Shown: positions 12,481 through 24,557 of the stretch, piece after piece
How the letters are laid out: the number at the start of each line of letters is the position of its first letter
Position numbering within the stretch: the first letter of the stretch is position 1
Assembly (NCBI GenBank): GCA_963580455.1
Contig: OY756970.1
Location: 10,602,001-10,666,000, forward strand
DNA: 64,000 bases
Reading direction: 5' to 3'
Source of the DNA: Euonymus europaeus
Lineage: Eukaryota > Streptophyta > Magnoliopsida > Celastrales > Celastraceae
The notes under the pieces: generated by a model
Told to the model about the DNA's origin: nothing
Seen by the model: only the letters and a program-made list of their open reading frames with translations
Databases searched by the model: none
Program-made: the position numbers and the translations under genes

Positions 12481-13440
12481 AGAGTGAGTTGACCAACTTC
12501 GGACTATCGCAGTTGCTCGGTGTACACTTTTTATTGTTGTTCTATGTCAAATTTTACGAGTATAAGTTTCTTAGATTATTTCGATGCGAAAACACAAAAT
12601 TTATAAAACAAATGGACAAAGACGTTAAAAGATCCTCCATAGAGATAGTTGAGGAACTTCGAATTATCAAAATTGCTCGGTGTACACTTTTTATTGTTCA
12701 TTTATGTCGAATTTTACGATTATATGCTTCCTGGATTATTTTGATGCCAAAACCCCAACTCTCAATGGCAAATATATAAAACCATTAAAAGCTACTTCAT
12801 AGTGAGAGTTGAGCAATTCCGGATCATCAAAGTTGCTCGGTGTACACTTTTTATTGTTCCTTCTATGTCAAATTTTACGAGTATAAGCTTCACAGATTAT
12901 TTCGATGCAAAAACACCAACTTTATAAGACAAATGGACAAAAATGTTAAAAAATCCTCCATAGAGAGAGTTCATTTATGTCGAATTTTACGAGTATATGC
13001 TTCCAGGATTATTTTAATGCCAAAACCCCAACTATCAGTGACAAATGGACAAAAACGTTAAAAGCTAGTTCATAGTGAGAGTTGAGCAATACCGGACCAT
13101 CAAATTTGCTCGGTGTACACTTTTTATTGTTCTTCTATGTCATATTTTACGAGTATAAGCTTCCTAGATTATTTCGACGCCAAAATACCAACTTTCTTAT
13201 GACAAATGGACAGAACCGTTTATAGCTCCTACATAGAGTGAGTTGAGCAACTTTGGGCTATCAAAGTTGCTCGGTGTACACTTTTTATTGTTCTTCTATG
13301 TCAAGTTTTACGAGTATAAGCTTCCTAGATTATTTCGATGCCAAAACCCCAACTTTCTATGACAAATGGACAAAACCGTTTAAAGCTCCTCCATAGAGTG
13401 AGTTGAGCAACTTCGGACTATAAAAGTTAGTCGTTGTACA
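12481..13440 (+). repeat. Irregular A/B/C monomers including a 48-bp-deleted unit
   Basis: The monomer around 12840-13015 joins the A-type 'gagagagtt' directly to 'catttatgtcgaatt' at about 12970. Against a normal A/B junction this removes 48 bp (the dyad, the 'ttgctcgg' block and the T-tract), with 'gtt' at both ends of the lost piece. C-type monomers follow at 13.1-13.4 kb. Confidence 0.8.
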
Positions 13441-13474
13441 CTTTTTATTGTTCTTCTATGTCAAATTTTTCGAT

Positions 13475-13954
13475 TATAAGCTTCATAGATTATTTCGATG
13501 CGAAAACACCAACTTTATAAGACAAATGATAAAAAACGTTAAAAGATACTCCATAGAGAGAGTTGAGCAACTTGGAATCATCAAAGTTGCTCGGTGTACA
13601 CTTTTTATTGTTCTTTTATGTAAAATTTTAGTAGTATATGCTTCCTGGATTATTTTAATGCCAAAACCCCAACTATCAATGATAAATGGACAAAAACGTT
13701 AAAAGCTTGTTCATAGTGAGAGTTGAGCAATTCCGGACCATCAAAGTTGCTCGGTGTACACTTTTTATTGTTCTTCTATTTCACATTTTACGAGTATAAG
13801 CTTCCTAGATTATTTCCATGCCAAAACCTCAACTTTCTATGACAAATGGACAAAACCATTTAAAGCTCCTCCATAGAGTGAGTTGAGCAACTTCGGACTA
13901 TCAAAGTTGCTCGGTGTACACTTTTTATTGTTCTTCTATGTCAAATTTTATGAG
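13475..13954 (+). repeat. 480-bp trimer, copy 1
   Basis: Bases 13475-13950 match 13955-14430 with no difference that I could find by line-by-line comparison (476 bp). The trimer is A, B, C. It shares rare variants such as 'gacaaatgataaaaaacg', 'attttagtagtatatg', 'aaaagcttgttcatag' and 'ttctatttcacattt' with the second copy. Confidence 0.88.
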
Positions 13955-14434
13955 TATAAGCTTCATAGATTATTTCGATGCGAAAACACCAACTTTATAA
14001 GACAAATGATAAAAAACGTTAAAAGATACTCCATAGAGAGAGTTGAGCAACTTGGAATCATCAAAGTTGCTCGGTGTACACTTTTTATTGTTCTTTTATG
14101 TAAAATTTTAGTAGTATATGCTTCCTGGATTATTTTAATGCCAAAACCCCAACTATCAATGATAAATGGACAAAAACGTTAAAAGCTTGTTCATAGTGAG
14201 AGTTGAGCAATTCCGGACCATCAAAGTTGCTCGGTGTACACTTTTTATTGTTCTTCTATTTCACATTTTACGAGTATAAGCTTCCTAGATTATTTCCATG
14301 CCAAAACCTCAACTTTCTATGACAAATGGACAAAACCATTTAAAGCTCCTCCATAGAGTGAGTTGAGCAACTTCGGACTATCAAAGTTGCTCGGTGTACA
14401 CTTTTTATTGTTCTTCTATGTCAAATTTTACGAG
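13955..14434 (+). repeat. 480-bp trimer, copy 2
   Basis: Tandem partner of the preceding trimer. The match ends at 14430, where 'ttttacgag' replaces 'ttttatgag'. Upstream of 13475 the two alignments also diverge ('tttttcgattataag' against 'ttttatgagtataag'), which bounds the duplicated tract to just under three monomers. Confidence 0.88.
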
Positions 14435-15034
14435 TATAAGCTTCCTAGATTATTTCGATGCCAAAACCCCAACTTTCTATGACAAATGGGCAAAACCGTT
14501 TGATGCTCCTCCATAGAGTGAGTTGAGCAACTTCAGACTATAAAAGTTGGTCGTTGTACACTTTTTATTGTTCTTCTATGTCAAATTTTACGAGTATAAG
14601 CTTCCTAGATTATTTCGATGCCAAAACCCAAACTTTCCTATGACAAATGGACAAAACCTTTTATAGCTCCTCCATAGAGTGAGTTCAGCAACTTTGGACT
14701 ATCAAAGTTGCTCGGTGTACACTTTTTATTGTTCTTCTATGTCAAATTTTATGAGTATAAGCTTCATAGATTATTTCGATGCGAAAACACCAACTTTATA
14801 ATACAAATGGACAAAAACATTAAAAGATCCTCCATAGAGATAGTTGGGAAACTTCGAATCATCAAAATTGCTCGGTGTACACTTTTTATTGTTCTTTTAT
14901 GTCAAATTTTACGAGTATATGCTTCCTGGATTATTTTGATGCCAAAACCCCAACTATCAATGACAAATAGATAAAACCATTAAAACCTACTTCGTAGTGA
15001 GAGTTGAGCATTTCCAGACCATCAAAGTTCCTCG
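14435..15034 (+). repeat. C, C, A, B monomers leading into HOR-II
   Basis: Two C-type monomers (the first with 'tttgatgctcctcc', and 'ttggtcgttgtac' at its boundary) precede an A monomer with 'ttatgagtataagcttcatag' and a B with 'gacaaatagataaaacc'. This A/B pair is the recurring end of HOR-II units, so HOR-II effectively begins near 14700. Confidence 0.8.
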
Positions 15035-16461
15035 GTGTACACTTTTTATTGTTCATTCTATGTCAAATTTTACGAGTATAAGCTTCCTAGATTATTTCGA
15101 TCTGAAAACACCAACTTTATAAGACAAATGGACAAAAATGTTAAAAGATCCTCCATACAGAGAGTTCAGCAACTTCGAATCATCAAAGTTACTCGGTGTA
15201 CAATTTTTATTGTTGTTTTATGTCAAATTTAACGAGTATATGCTTCCTGGATTATTTTGATGCCAAAACCCCAACTATCAATGACAAATAGACAAAACCG
15301 TTAAAAGCTACTTCATAGTGAGAGTTGAGCAATTCCGGACCATCGAAGTTGCTCGGTGTACACTTTTCATTGTTCCTTCTATGTCAAATTTTACGAGTAT
15401 AAGCTTTCGAGATTATTTCGATGCGAAAACACCAACTTTATAAGACAAATGGACAAAGACTTTAAAAGATCCTCCATAGAGATAGTTGAGGAACTTCGAA
15501 TCATCAAAATTGGTCGGTGTACACTTTTTATTGTTATTTTATGTCAAATTTTACGAGTATATGCTTCCTGGATTATTTTGATTCCAAAACCGATATAAAA
15601 CCATTAAAAGCTACTTCATAGTGAAAGTTGAGCAATTTCGGATCATCAAAGTTGCTCGGTGTACACTTTTTATTGTTCCTTCTATGTCAAATTTTACGAG
15701 TATAAGCTTCCCAGATTATTTCGATGCGAAAACACCAACTTTATAAGACAAATGGACAAAAATGTTAAAAAATCCTCCGTAGAGAGAGTTGAGCAACTTC
15801 GAATCATCAAAGTTGCTCGGTGTACACTTTTTATTGTTCTTTTATGTCAAATTTTAGGACTATTTGCTTCCTGGATTATTTTAACGCCAAAACCCCAACT
15901 ATCAATGACAAATGGACAAAACCGTTAAAAGCTAGTTCATAGTGAGAGTTGAGCAATTCCGGACCATCAAAATTGCACGGTGTACACTTTTTATTGTTCT
16001 TCTATGTCACATTTTACGAGTATAAGCTTCCTAGATTATTTCGACGCCAAAACCCCAACTTTCTTATGACAAATGGACAAAACCGTTTATAGCTCCTCAA
16101 TAGAGTGAGTTGAGCAATTTCGGATCATCAAAGTTGCTCGGTGTACACTTTTTATTGTTCCTTCTATGTCAAATTTTATGAGTATAAGCTTCATAGATTA
16201 TTTCGATGCGAAAACACCAACTTTATAAGACAAATGGACAAAAACATTAAAAGATCCTCCATAGAGATAGTTGGGAAACTTCGAATCATCAAAATTGCTC
16301 GGTGTACACTTTTTATTGTTCTTTTATGTCAAATTTTACGAGTATATGCTTCCTGGATTATTTTGATGCCAAAACCCCAACTATCAATGACAAATAGATA
16401 AAACCATTAAAACCTACTTCGTAGTGAGAGTTGAGCATTTCCAGACCATCAAAGTTCCTCG
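15035..16461 (+). repeat. HOR-II unit 1 (1427 bp, 9-mer)
   Basis: Units are anchored here at the A monomer preceded by the variant 'gttcctcggtgtac'. Order is A B A B(del) A B C A B. B(del) lacks 18 bp and reads 'ccaaaaccgatataaaacc' at about 15585-15603. The anchor recurs at 16462. Confidence 0.85.
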
Positions 16462-18048
16462 GTGTACACTTTTTATTGTTCATTCTATGTCAAATTTTAC
16501 GAGTATAAGCTTCCTAGATTATTTCGATGCGAAAATGCCAACTTTATAAGAAAAATGGACAAAAATGTTAAAAGATCCTCCATAGAGAGAGTTGAGCAAC
16601 TTCGAATCATCAAAGTTACTCGGTGTACAATTTTTATCGTTGTTTTATGTCAAATTTAACGAGTATATGCTTCCTGGATTATTTTGATGCCAAAACCTTA
16701 ACTATCAATGACAAATGGACAAAACCGTTAAAAGCTACTTCATAGTGGGAGTTGAGCAATTCCGGACCATCAAAGTTGCTCGGTGTACACTTTTCATTGT
16801 TCCTTCTATGTCAAATTTTACGAGTATAAGCTTTTGAGATTATTTCGATGCGAAAACACCAACTCTATAAGACAAATGGACAAAGACGTTAAAAGATCCT
16901 CCATAGAGATAGTTGAGGAACTTCGAATCATCAAAATTGCTTGGTGTACACTTTTTATTGTTCTTTTATGTCAAATTTTACGAGTATATGCTTCCTGGAT
17001 TATTTTGATGCCAAAACTGATATAAAACCATTAAAAGCTACTTCATAGTGAGGGTTGAGCAATTTCGGATCATCAAAGTTGCTCGGTGTACACTTTTTCT
17101 TGTTCCTTCTATGTCAAATTTTACGAGTATAAGCTTCCCAGATTATTTCGATGCGAAAACACCAACTTTATAAGACAAATGGACAAAAATGTTAAAAAAT
17201 CCTCCGTAGAGAGAGTTGAGCAACTTCGAATCATCAAAGTTGCTCGGTGTACACTTTTTATCGTTCTTTTATGTCAAATTTTAGGACTATATGCTTCCTG
17301 GATTATTTTAATGCCAAAACCCCAACTATCAATGACAAATGGACAAAACCGTTAAAAGCTAGTTCATAGTGAGAGTTGAGCAATTCCGGACCATCAAAGT
17401 TGCACGGTGTACACTTTTTATTGTTCTTCTATGTCAAATTTTACGAGTAAAAGCTTCCTAGATTATTTCGACGCCAAAACCCCATCTTTTTTATGACAAA
17501 TGGACAAAACCATTTATAGCTCCTCAATAGAGTGAGTTGAGCAATTTCGGACTATCAAAGTTGCTCGGTGTACACTTTTTATTGTTCTTCTATGTCAAAT
17601 TTTACGAGTATAAGCTTCCTAGATTATTTCGGTGACGAAACCCGAACTTTCTTATGACAAATGGACAAAACCGTTTATAGCTCCTCCATAGAGTGAGTTG
17701 AGCAACTTCGGACTATCAAAGTTGCTCGGTGTACACTTTTTATTGTTCTTCTATGTCAAATTTTATGAGTATAAGCTTCATAGATTATTTCGATGCGAAA
17801 ACACCAACTTTATAAGACAAATGGACAAAAACATTAAAAGATCCTCCATAGAGATAGTTGGGAAACTTCGAATCATCAAAATTGCTCGGTGTACACTTTT
17901 TATTGTTCTTTTATGTCAAATTTTACGAGTATATGCTTCCTGGATTATTTTGATGCCAAAACCCCAACTATCAATGACAAATAGATAAAACCATTAAAAG
18001 CTACTTCGTAGTGAGAGTTGAGCATTTCCAGACCATCAAAGTTCCTCG
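16462..18048 (+). repeat. HOR-II unit 2 (1587 bp, 10-mer)
   Basis: Same order as unit 1 plus one extra C monomer, recognisable by 'tttcggtgacgaaaccc' near 17625, which accounts for the additional 160 bp. B(del) is at about 17018 with 'actgatataaaacc'. Together with unit 3 it forms a 3013-bp period that continues into units 4 and 5. Confidence 0.87.
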
Positions 18049-19474
18049 GTGTACACTTTTTATTATTCATTCTATGTCAAATTTTACGAGTATAAGCTTC
18101 CTAGATTATTTCGATGCGAAAATGCCAACTTTATAAGACAAATGGACAAAAATGTTAAAAAATCATCCATAGAGAGAGTTGAGCAACTTCGAATCATCAA
18201 AGTTACTCGGTGTACAATTTTTATCGTTGTTTTATGTCAAATTTAACGAGTATATGCTTCCTGGATTATTTTGATGCCAAAACCTTAACTATCAATGACA
18301 AATGGACAAAACCGTTAAAAGCTACTTCATAGTGAGAGTTGAGCAATTCCGGACCATCAAAGTTGCTCGGTGTACACTTTTCATTGTTCCTTCTATGTCA
18401 AATTTTACGAGTATAAGCTTTCGAGATTATTTCGATGCGAAAACACCAACTTTATAAGACAAATGGACAAAGACGTTAAAAGATCCTCCATAGAGATAGT
18501 TGAGGAACTTCGAATCATCAAAATTGCTCGGTGTACACTTTTTATTGTTCTTTTATGTCAAATTTTACGAGTATGTGCTTCCTGGATTATTTTGATGCCA
18601 AAACCGATATAAAACCATTAAAAGCTACTTCATAGTGAGAGTTGAGCAATTCCGGATCATCAAAGTTGCTCGGTGTACAATTTTTATTGTTCCTTCTATG
18701 TCAAATTTTACGAGTATAGGCTTCCCAGATTATTTCGATGCGAAAACACCAACTTTATAAGACAAATGGACAAAAATGTTAAAAAATCCTCCATAGAGAG
18801 AGTTGAGCAACTTCGAATCATCAAAGTTGCTCGGTGTACACTTTTTATTGTTCTTTTATATCAGATTTTAGGACTATATGGTTCCTGGATTATTTTAATG
18901 CCAAAACCCCAACTATCAATGACAAACGGACAAAACCGTTAAAAGCTAGTTCATAGTGAGAGTTGAGCAATTCCGGACCATCAAAGTTGCACGGTGTACA
19001 CTTTTTATTGTTCTTCTATGTCAAATTTTACGAGTATAAGCTTCCTAGATTATTTCGACGCCAAAACCCCTTCTTTCTTATGACAAATGGACAAAACCGT
19101 TTATAGCTCCTCCATAGAGTGAGTTGAGCAACTTCGGACTATCAAAGTTGCTCGGTGTATACTTTTTATTGTTCTTCTATGTCAAATTTTATGAGTATAA
19201 GCTTCATAGATTATTTCGATGCGAAAACACCAACTTTATAAGACAAATGGACAAAAACATTAAAAGATCCTCCATAGAGATAGTTGGGAAACTTCAAATC
19301 ATCAAAATTGCTCGGTGTACACTTTTTATTGTTCTTTTATGTCAAATTTTACGAGTATATGCTTCCTGGATTATTTTGATGCCAAAACCCCAACTATCAA
19401 TGACAAATAGACAAAACCACTAAAAGCTACTTCGTAGTGAGAGTTGAGCATTTCCAGACCATCGAAGTTCCTCG
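18049..19474 (+). repeat. HOR-II unit 3 (1426 bp, 9-mer)
   Basis: 9-mer without the 'ggtgac' C monomer. Its single C reads 'ccccttctttcttatgac' near 19070. B(del) is at about 18605. Variants 'attattcattctatg' and 'aaatcatccatag' near the anchor are shared with later units, from 21223 on. Confidence 0.87.
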
Positions 19475-21222
19475 GTGTACACTTTTTATTGTTCATTCTA
19501 TGTCAAATTTTACGAGTATAAGCTTCCTAGATTATTTCGATGCGAAAATGCCAACTTTATAAGAAAAATGGACAAAAATGTTAAAAGATCCTCCATAGAG
19601 AGAGTTGAGCAACTTCGAATCATCAAAGTTACTCGGTGTACAATTTTTATCGTTGTTTTATGTCAAATTTAACGAGTATATGCTTCCTGGATTATTTTGA
19701 TGCCAAAACCTTAACTATCAATGACAAATGGACAAAACCGTTAAAAGCTACTTCATAGTGGGAGTTGAGCAATTCCGGACCATCAAAGTTGCTCGGTGTA
19801 CACTTTTCATTGTTCCTTCTATGTCAAATTTTACGAGTATAAGCTTTTGAGATTATTTCGATGCGAAAACACCAACTCTATAAGACAAATGGACAAAGAC
19901 GTTAAAAGATCCTCCATAGAGATAGTTGAGGAACTTCGAATCATCAAAATTGCTTGGTGTACACTTTTTATTGTTCTTTTATGTCAAATTTTACGAGTAT
20001 ATGCTTCCTGGATTATTTTGATGCCAAAACTGATATAAAACCATTAAAAGCTACTTCATAGTGAGGGTTGAGCAATTTCGGATCATCAAAGTTGCTCGGT
20101 GTACACTTTTTCTTGTTCCTTCTATGTCAAATTTTACGAGTATAAGCTTCCCAGATTATTTCGATGCGAAAACACCAACTTTATAAGACAAATGGACAAA
20201 AATGTTAAAAAATCCTCCGTAGAGAGAGTTGAGCAACTTCGAATCATCAAAGTTGCTTGGTGTACACTTTTTATTGTTCTTTTATGTCAAATTTTAGGAC
20301 TATATGCTTCCTGGATTATTTTAATGCCAAAACCCCAACTATCAATGACAAATGGACAAAACCGTTAAAAGCTAGTTCATAGTGAGAGTTGAGCAATTCC
20401 GGACCATCAAAGTTGCACGGTGTACACTTTTTATTGTTCTTCTATGTCAAATTTTACGAGTAAAAGCTTCCTAGATTATTTCGACGCCAAAACCCCATCT
20501 TTTTTATGACAAATGGACAAAACCATTTATAGCTCCTCAATAGAGTGAGTTGAGCAATTTCGGACTATCAAAGTTGCTCGGTGTACACTTTTTATTGTTC
20601 TTCTATGTCAAATTTTACGAGTATAAGCTTCCTAGATTATTTCGGTGACGAAACCCGAACTTTCTTATGACAAATGGACAAAACCGTTTATAGCTCCTCC
20701 ATAGAGTGAGTTGAGCAACTTCGGACTATCAAAGTTGCTCGGTGTACACTTTTTATTGTTCTTCTATGTCAAATTTTATGAGTATAAGCTTCATAGATTA
20801 TTTCGATGCGAAAACACCAACTTTATAAGACAAATGGACAAAAACATTAAAAGATCCTCCATAGAGATAGTTGGGAAACTTCGAATCATCAAAATTGCTC
20901 GGTGTACACTTTTTATTGTTCTTTTATGTCAAATTTTACGAGTATATGCTTCCTGGATTATTTTGATGCCAAAACCCCAACTATCAATGACAAATAGATA
21001 AAACCATTAAAAGCTACTTCGTAGTGAGAGTTGAGCATTTCCAGACCATCAAAGTTCCTCGGTGTACACTTTTTATTATTCATTCTATGTCAAATTTTAC
21101 GAGTATATGCTTCCTGGATTATTTTGATGCCAAAACCCCAACTATCAATGACAAATAGATAAAACCATTAAAAGCTACTTCGTAGTGAGAGTTGAGCATT
21201 TCCAGACCATCAAAGTTCCTCG
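19475..21222 (+). repeat. HOR-II unit 4 (1748 bp, 11-mer)
   Basis: Aligns to unit 2 at +3013 for nearly all its length, including 'gataagcttttgag'-like variants and 'tttcggtgacgaaaccc'. It then gains one chimeric A/B monomer at about 21060-21222, bringing 1587 to 1748 bp. B(del) is at about 20031. Confidence 0.88.
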
Positions 21223-22970
21223 GTGTACACTTTTTATTATTCATTCTATGTCAAATTTTACGAGTATAAGCTTCCTAGATTATTTCGATGCGAAAATGCC
21301 AACTTTATAAGACAAATGGACAAAAATGTTAAAAAATCATCCATAGAGAGAGTTGAGCAACTTCGAATCATCAAAGTTACTCGGTGTACAATTTTTATCG
21401 TTGTTTTATGTCAAATTTAACGAGTATATGCTTCCTGGATTATTTTGATGCCAAAACCTTAACTATCAATGACAAATGGACAAAACCGTTAAAAGCTACT
21501 TCATAGTGAGAGTTGAGCAATTCCGGACCATCAAAGTTGCTCGGTGTACACTTTTCATTGTTCCTTCTATGTCAAATTTTACGAGTATAAGCTTTTGAGA
21601 TTATTTCGATGCAAAAACACCAACTTTATAAGACAAATGGACAAAGACGTTAAAAGATCCTCCATAGAGATAGTTGAGGAACTTCGAATCATCAAAATTG
21701 CTTGGTGTACACTTTTTATTGTTCTTTTATGTCAAATTTTACGAGTATATGCTTCCTGGATTATTTTGATGCCAAAACTGATATAAAACCATTAAAAGCT
21801 ACTTCATAGTGAGGGTTGAGCAATTTCGGATCATCAAAGTTGCTCGGTGTACACTTTTTCTTGTTCCTTCTATGTCAAATTTTACGAGTATAAGCTTCCC
21901 AGATTATTTCGATGCGAAAACACCAACTTTATAAGACAAATGGACAAAAATGTTAAAAAATCCTCCGTAGAGTGAGTTGAGCAACTTCGAATCATCAAAG
22001 TTGCTCGGTGTACACTTTTTATTGTTCTTTTATGTCAAATTTTAGGACTATATGCTTCCTGGATTATTTTATTGCCAAAACCCCAACTATCAATGACAAA
22101 TGGACAAAACCGTTAAAAGCTAGTTCATAGTGAGAGTTGAGCAATTCCGGACCATCAAAGTTGCACGGTGTACACTTTTTATTGTTCTTCTATGTCAAAT
22201 TTTACGAGTAAAAGCTTCCTAGATTATTTCGACGCCAAAACCCCATCTTTTTTATGACAAATGGACAAAACCATTTATAGCTCCTCAATAGAGTGAGTTG
22301 AGCAACTTCGGACTATCAAAGTTGCTCGGTGTACACTTTTTATTGTTCTTCTATGTCGAATTTTACGAGTAAAAGCTTCCTAGATTATTTCGGTGACAAA
22401 ACCAAAAATTTCTTATGACAAATGGACAAAACCGTTTATAGCTCCTCCATAGAGTGAGTTGAGCAACTTCGGACTATCAAAGTTGCTCGGTGTACACTTT
22501 TTATTGTTCTTCTATGTCAAATTTTATGAGTATAAGCTTCATAGATTATTTTGATGCGAAAACACCAACTTTATAAGACAAATGGACAAAAACATTAAAA
22601 GATCCTCCATAGAGATAGTTGGGAAACTTCGAATCATCAAAATTGCTCGGTGTACACTTTTTATTGTTCTTTTATGTCAAATTTTACGAGTATATGCTTC
22701 CTGGATTATTTTGATGCCAAAACCACAACTATCAATGACAAATAGATAAAACCATTAAAAGCTACTTCGTAGTGAGAGTTGAGCATTTCCAGACCATCAA
22801 AGTTCCTCGGTGTACACTTTTTATTATTCATTCTATGTCAAATTTTACGAGTATATGCTTCCTGGATTATTTTGATGCCAAAACCCCAACTATCAATGAC
22901 AAATAGATAAAACCATTAAAAGCTACTTCGTAGTGAGAGTTGAGCATTTCCAGACCATCAAAGTTCCTCG
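21223..22970 (+). repeat. HOR-II unit 5 (1748 bp, 11-mer)
   Basis: Same 11-mer order with the chimeric monomer at the end. B(del) is at about 21779. The 'ggtgac' C monomer has changed to 'ggtgacaaaaccaaaaattt'. Its counterpart 7134 bp downstream (28357-30104) matches apart from a few substitutions, such as 22552 T against 29686 C and 22725 A against 29859 C. Confidence 0.88.
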
Positions 22971-24557
22971 GTGTACACTTTTTATTATTCATTCTATGTC
23001 AAATTTTACGAGTATAAGCTTCCTAGATTATTTCGATGCGAAAATGCCAACTTTATAAGACAAATGGACAAAAATGTTAAAAAATCATCCATAGAGAGAG
23101 TTGAGCAACTTCGAATCATCAAAGTTACTCGGTGTACAATTTTTATCGTTGTTTTATGTCAAATTTAACGAGTATATGCTTCCTGGATTATTTTGATGCC
23201 AAAACCTTAACTATCAATGACAAATGGACAAAACCGTTAAAAGCTACTTCATAGTGAGAGTTGAGCAATTCCGGACCATCAAAGTTGCTCGGTGTACACT
23301 TTTCATTGTTCCTTCTATGTCAAATTTTACGAGTATAAGCTTTTGAGATTATTTCGATGCAAAAACACCAACTTTATAAGACAAATGGACAAAGACGTTA
23401 AAAGATCCTCCATAGAGATAGTTGAGGAACTTCGAATCATCAAAATTGCTTGGTGTACACTTTTTATTGTTCTTTTATGTCAAATTTTACGAGTATATGC
23501 TTCCTGGATTATTTTGATGCCAAAACTGATATAAAACCATTAAAAGCTACTTCATAGTGAGGGTTGAGCAATTTCGGATCATCAAAGTTGCTCGGTGTAC
23601 ACTTTTTCTTGTTCCTTCTATGTCAAATTTTACGAGTATAAGCTTCCCAGATTATTTCGATGCGAAAACACCAACTTTATAAGACAAATGGACAAAAATG
23701 TTAAAAAATCCTCCGTAGAGTGAGTTGAGCAACTTCGAATCATCAAAGTTGCTCGGTGTACACTTTTTATTGTTCTTTTATGTCAAATTTTAGGACTATA
23801 TGCTTCCTGGATTATTTTATTGCCAAAACCCCAACTATCAATGACAAATGGACAAAACCGTTAAAAGCTAGTTCATAGTGAGAGTTGAGCAATTCCGGAC
23901 CATCAAAGTTGCACGGTGTACACTTTTTATTGTTCTTCTATGTCAAATTTTACGAGTAAAAGCTTCCTAGATTATTTCGACGCCAAAACCCCATCTTTTT
24001 TATGACAAATGGACAAAACCATTTATAGCTCCTCAATAGAGTGAGTTGAGCAACTTCGGACTATCAAAGTTGCTCGGTGTACACTTTTTATTGTTCTTCT
24101 ATGTCGAATTTTACGAGTATAAGCTTCCTAGATTATTTCGGTGACAAAACCAAAACTTTCTTATGACAAATGGACAAAACCGTTTATAGCTCCTCCATAG
24201 AGTGAGTTGAGCAACTTCAAACTATCAAAGTTGCTCGGTGTACACTTTTTATTGTTCTTCTATGTCAAATTTTATGAGTATAAGCTTCATAGATTATTTC
24301 GAAGCGAAAACACCAACTTTATAAGACAAATGGACAAAAACATTAAAAGATCCTCCATAGAGATAGTTGGGAAACTTCGAGTCATCAAAATTGCTCGGTG
24401 TACACTTTTTATTGTTCTTTTATGTCAAATTTTACGAGTATATGCTTCCTGGATTATTTTGATGCCAAAACCCCAACTATCAATGACAAATAGATAAAAC
24501 CATTAAAAGCTACTTCGTAGTGAGAGTTGAGCATTTCCAGACCATCAAAGTTCCTCG
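22971..24557 (+). repeat. HOR-II unit 6 (1587 bp, 10-mer)
   Basis: 10-mer without the chimeric monomer. B(del) is at about 23527. It has 'caacttcaaactatc' near 24215 and 'tttcgaagcgaaaacacc' near 24299, both shared with unit 10 at +7134. Confidence 0.88.
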
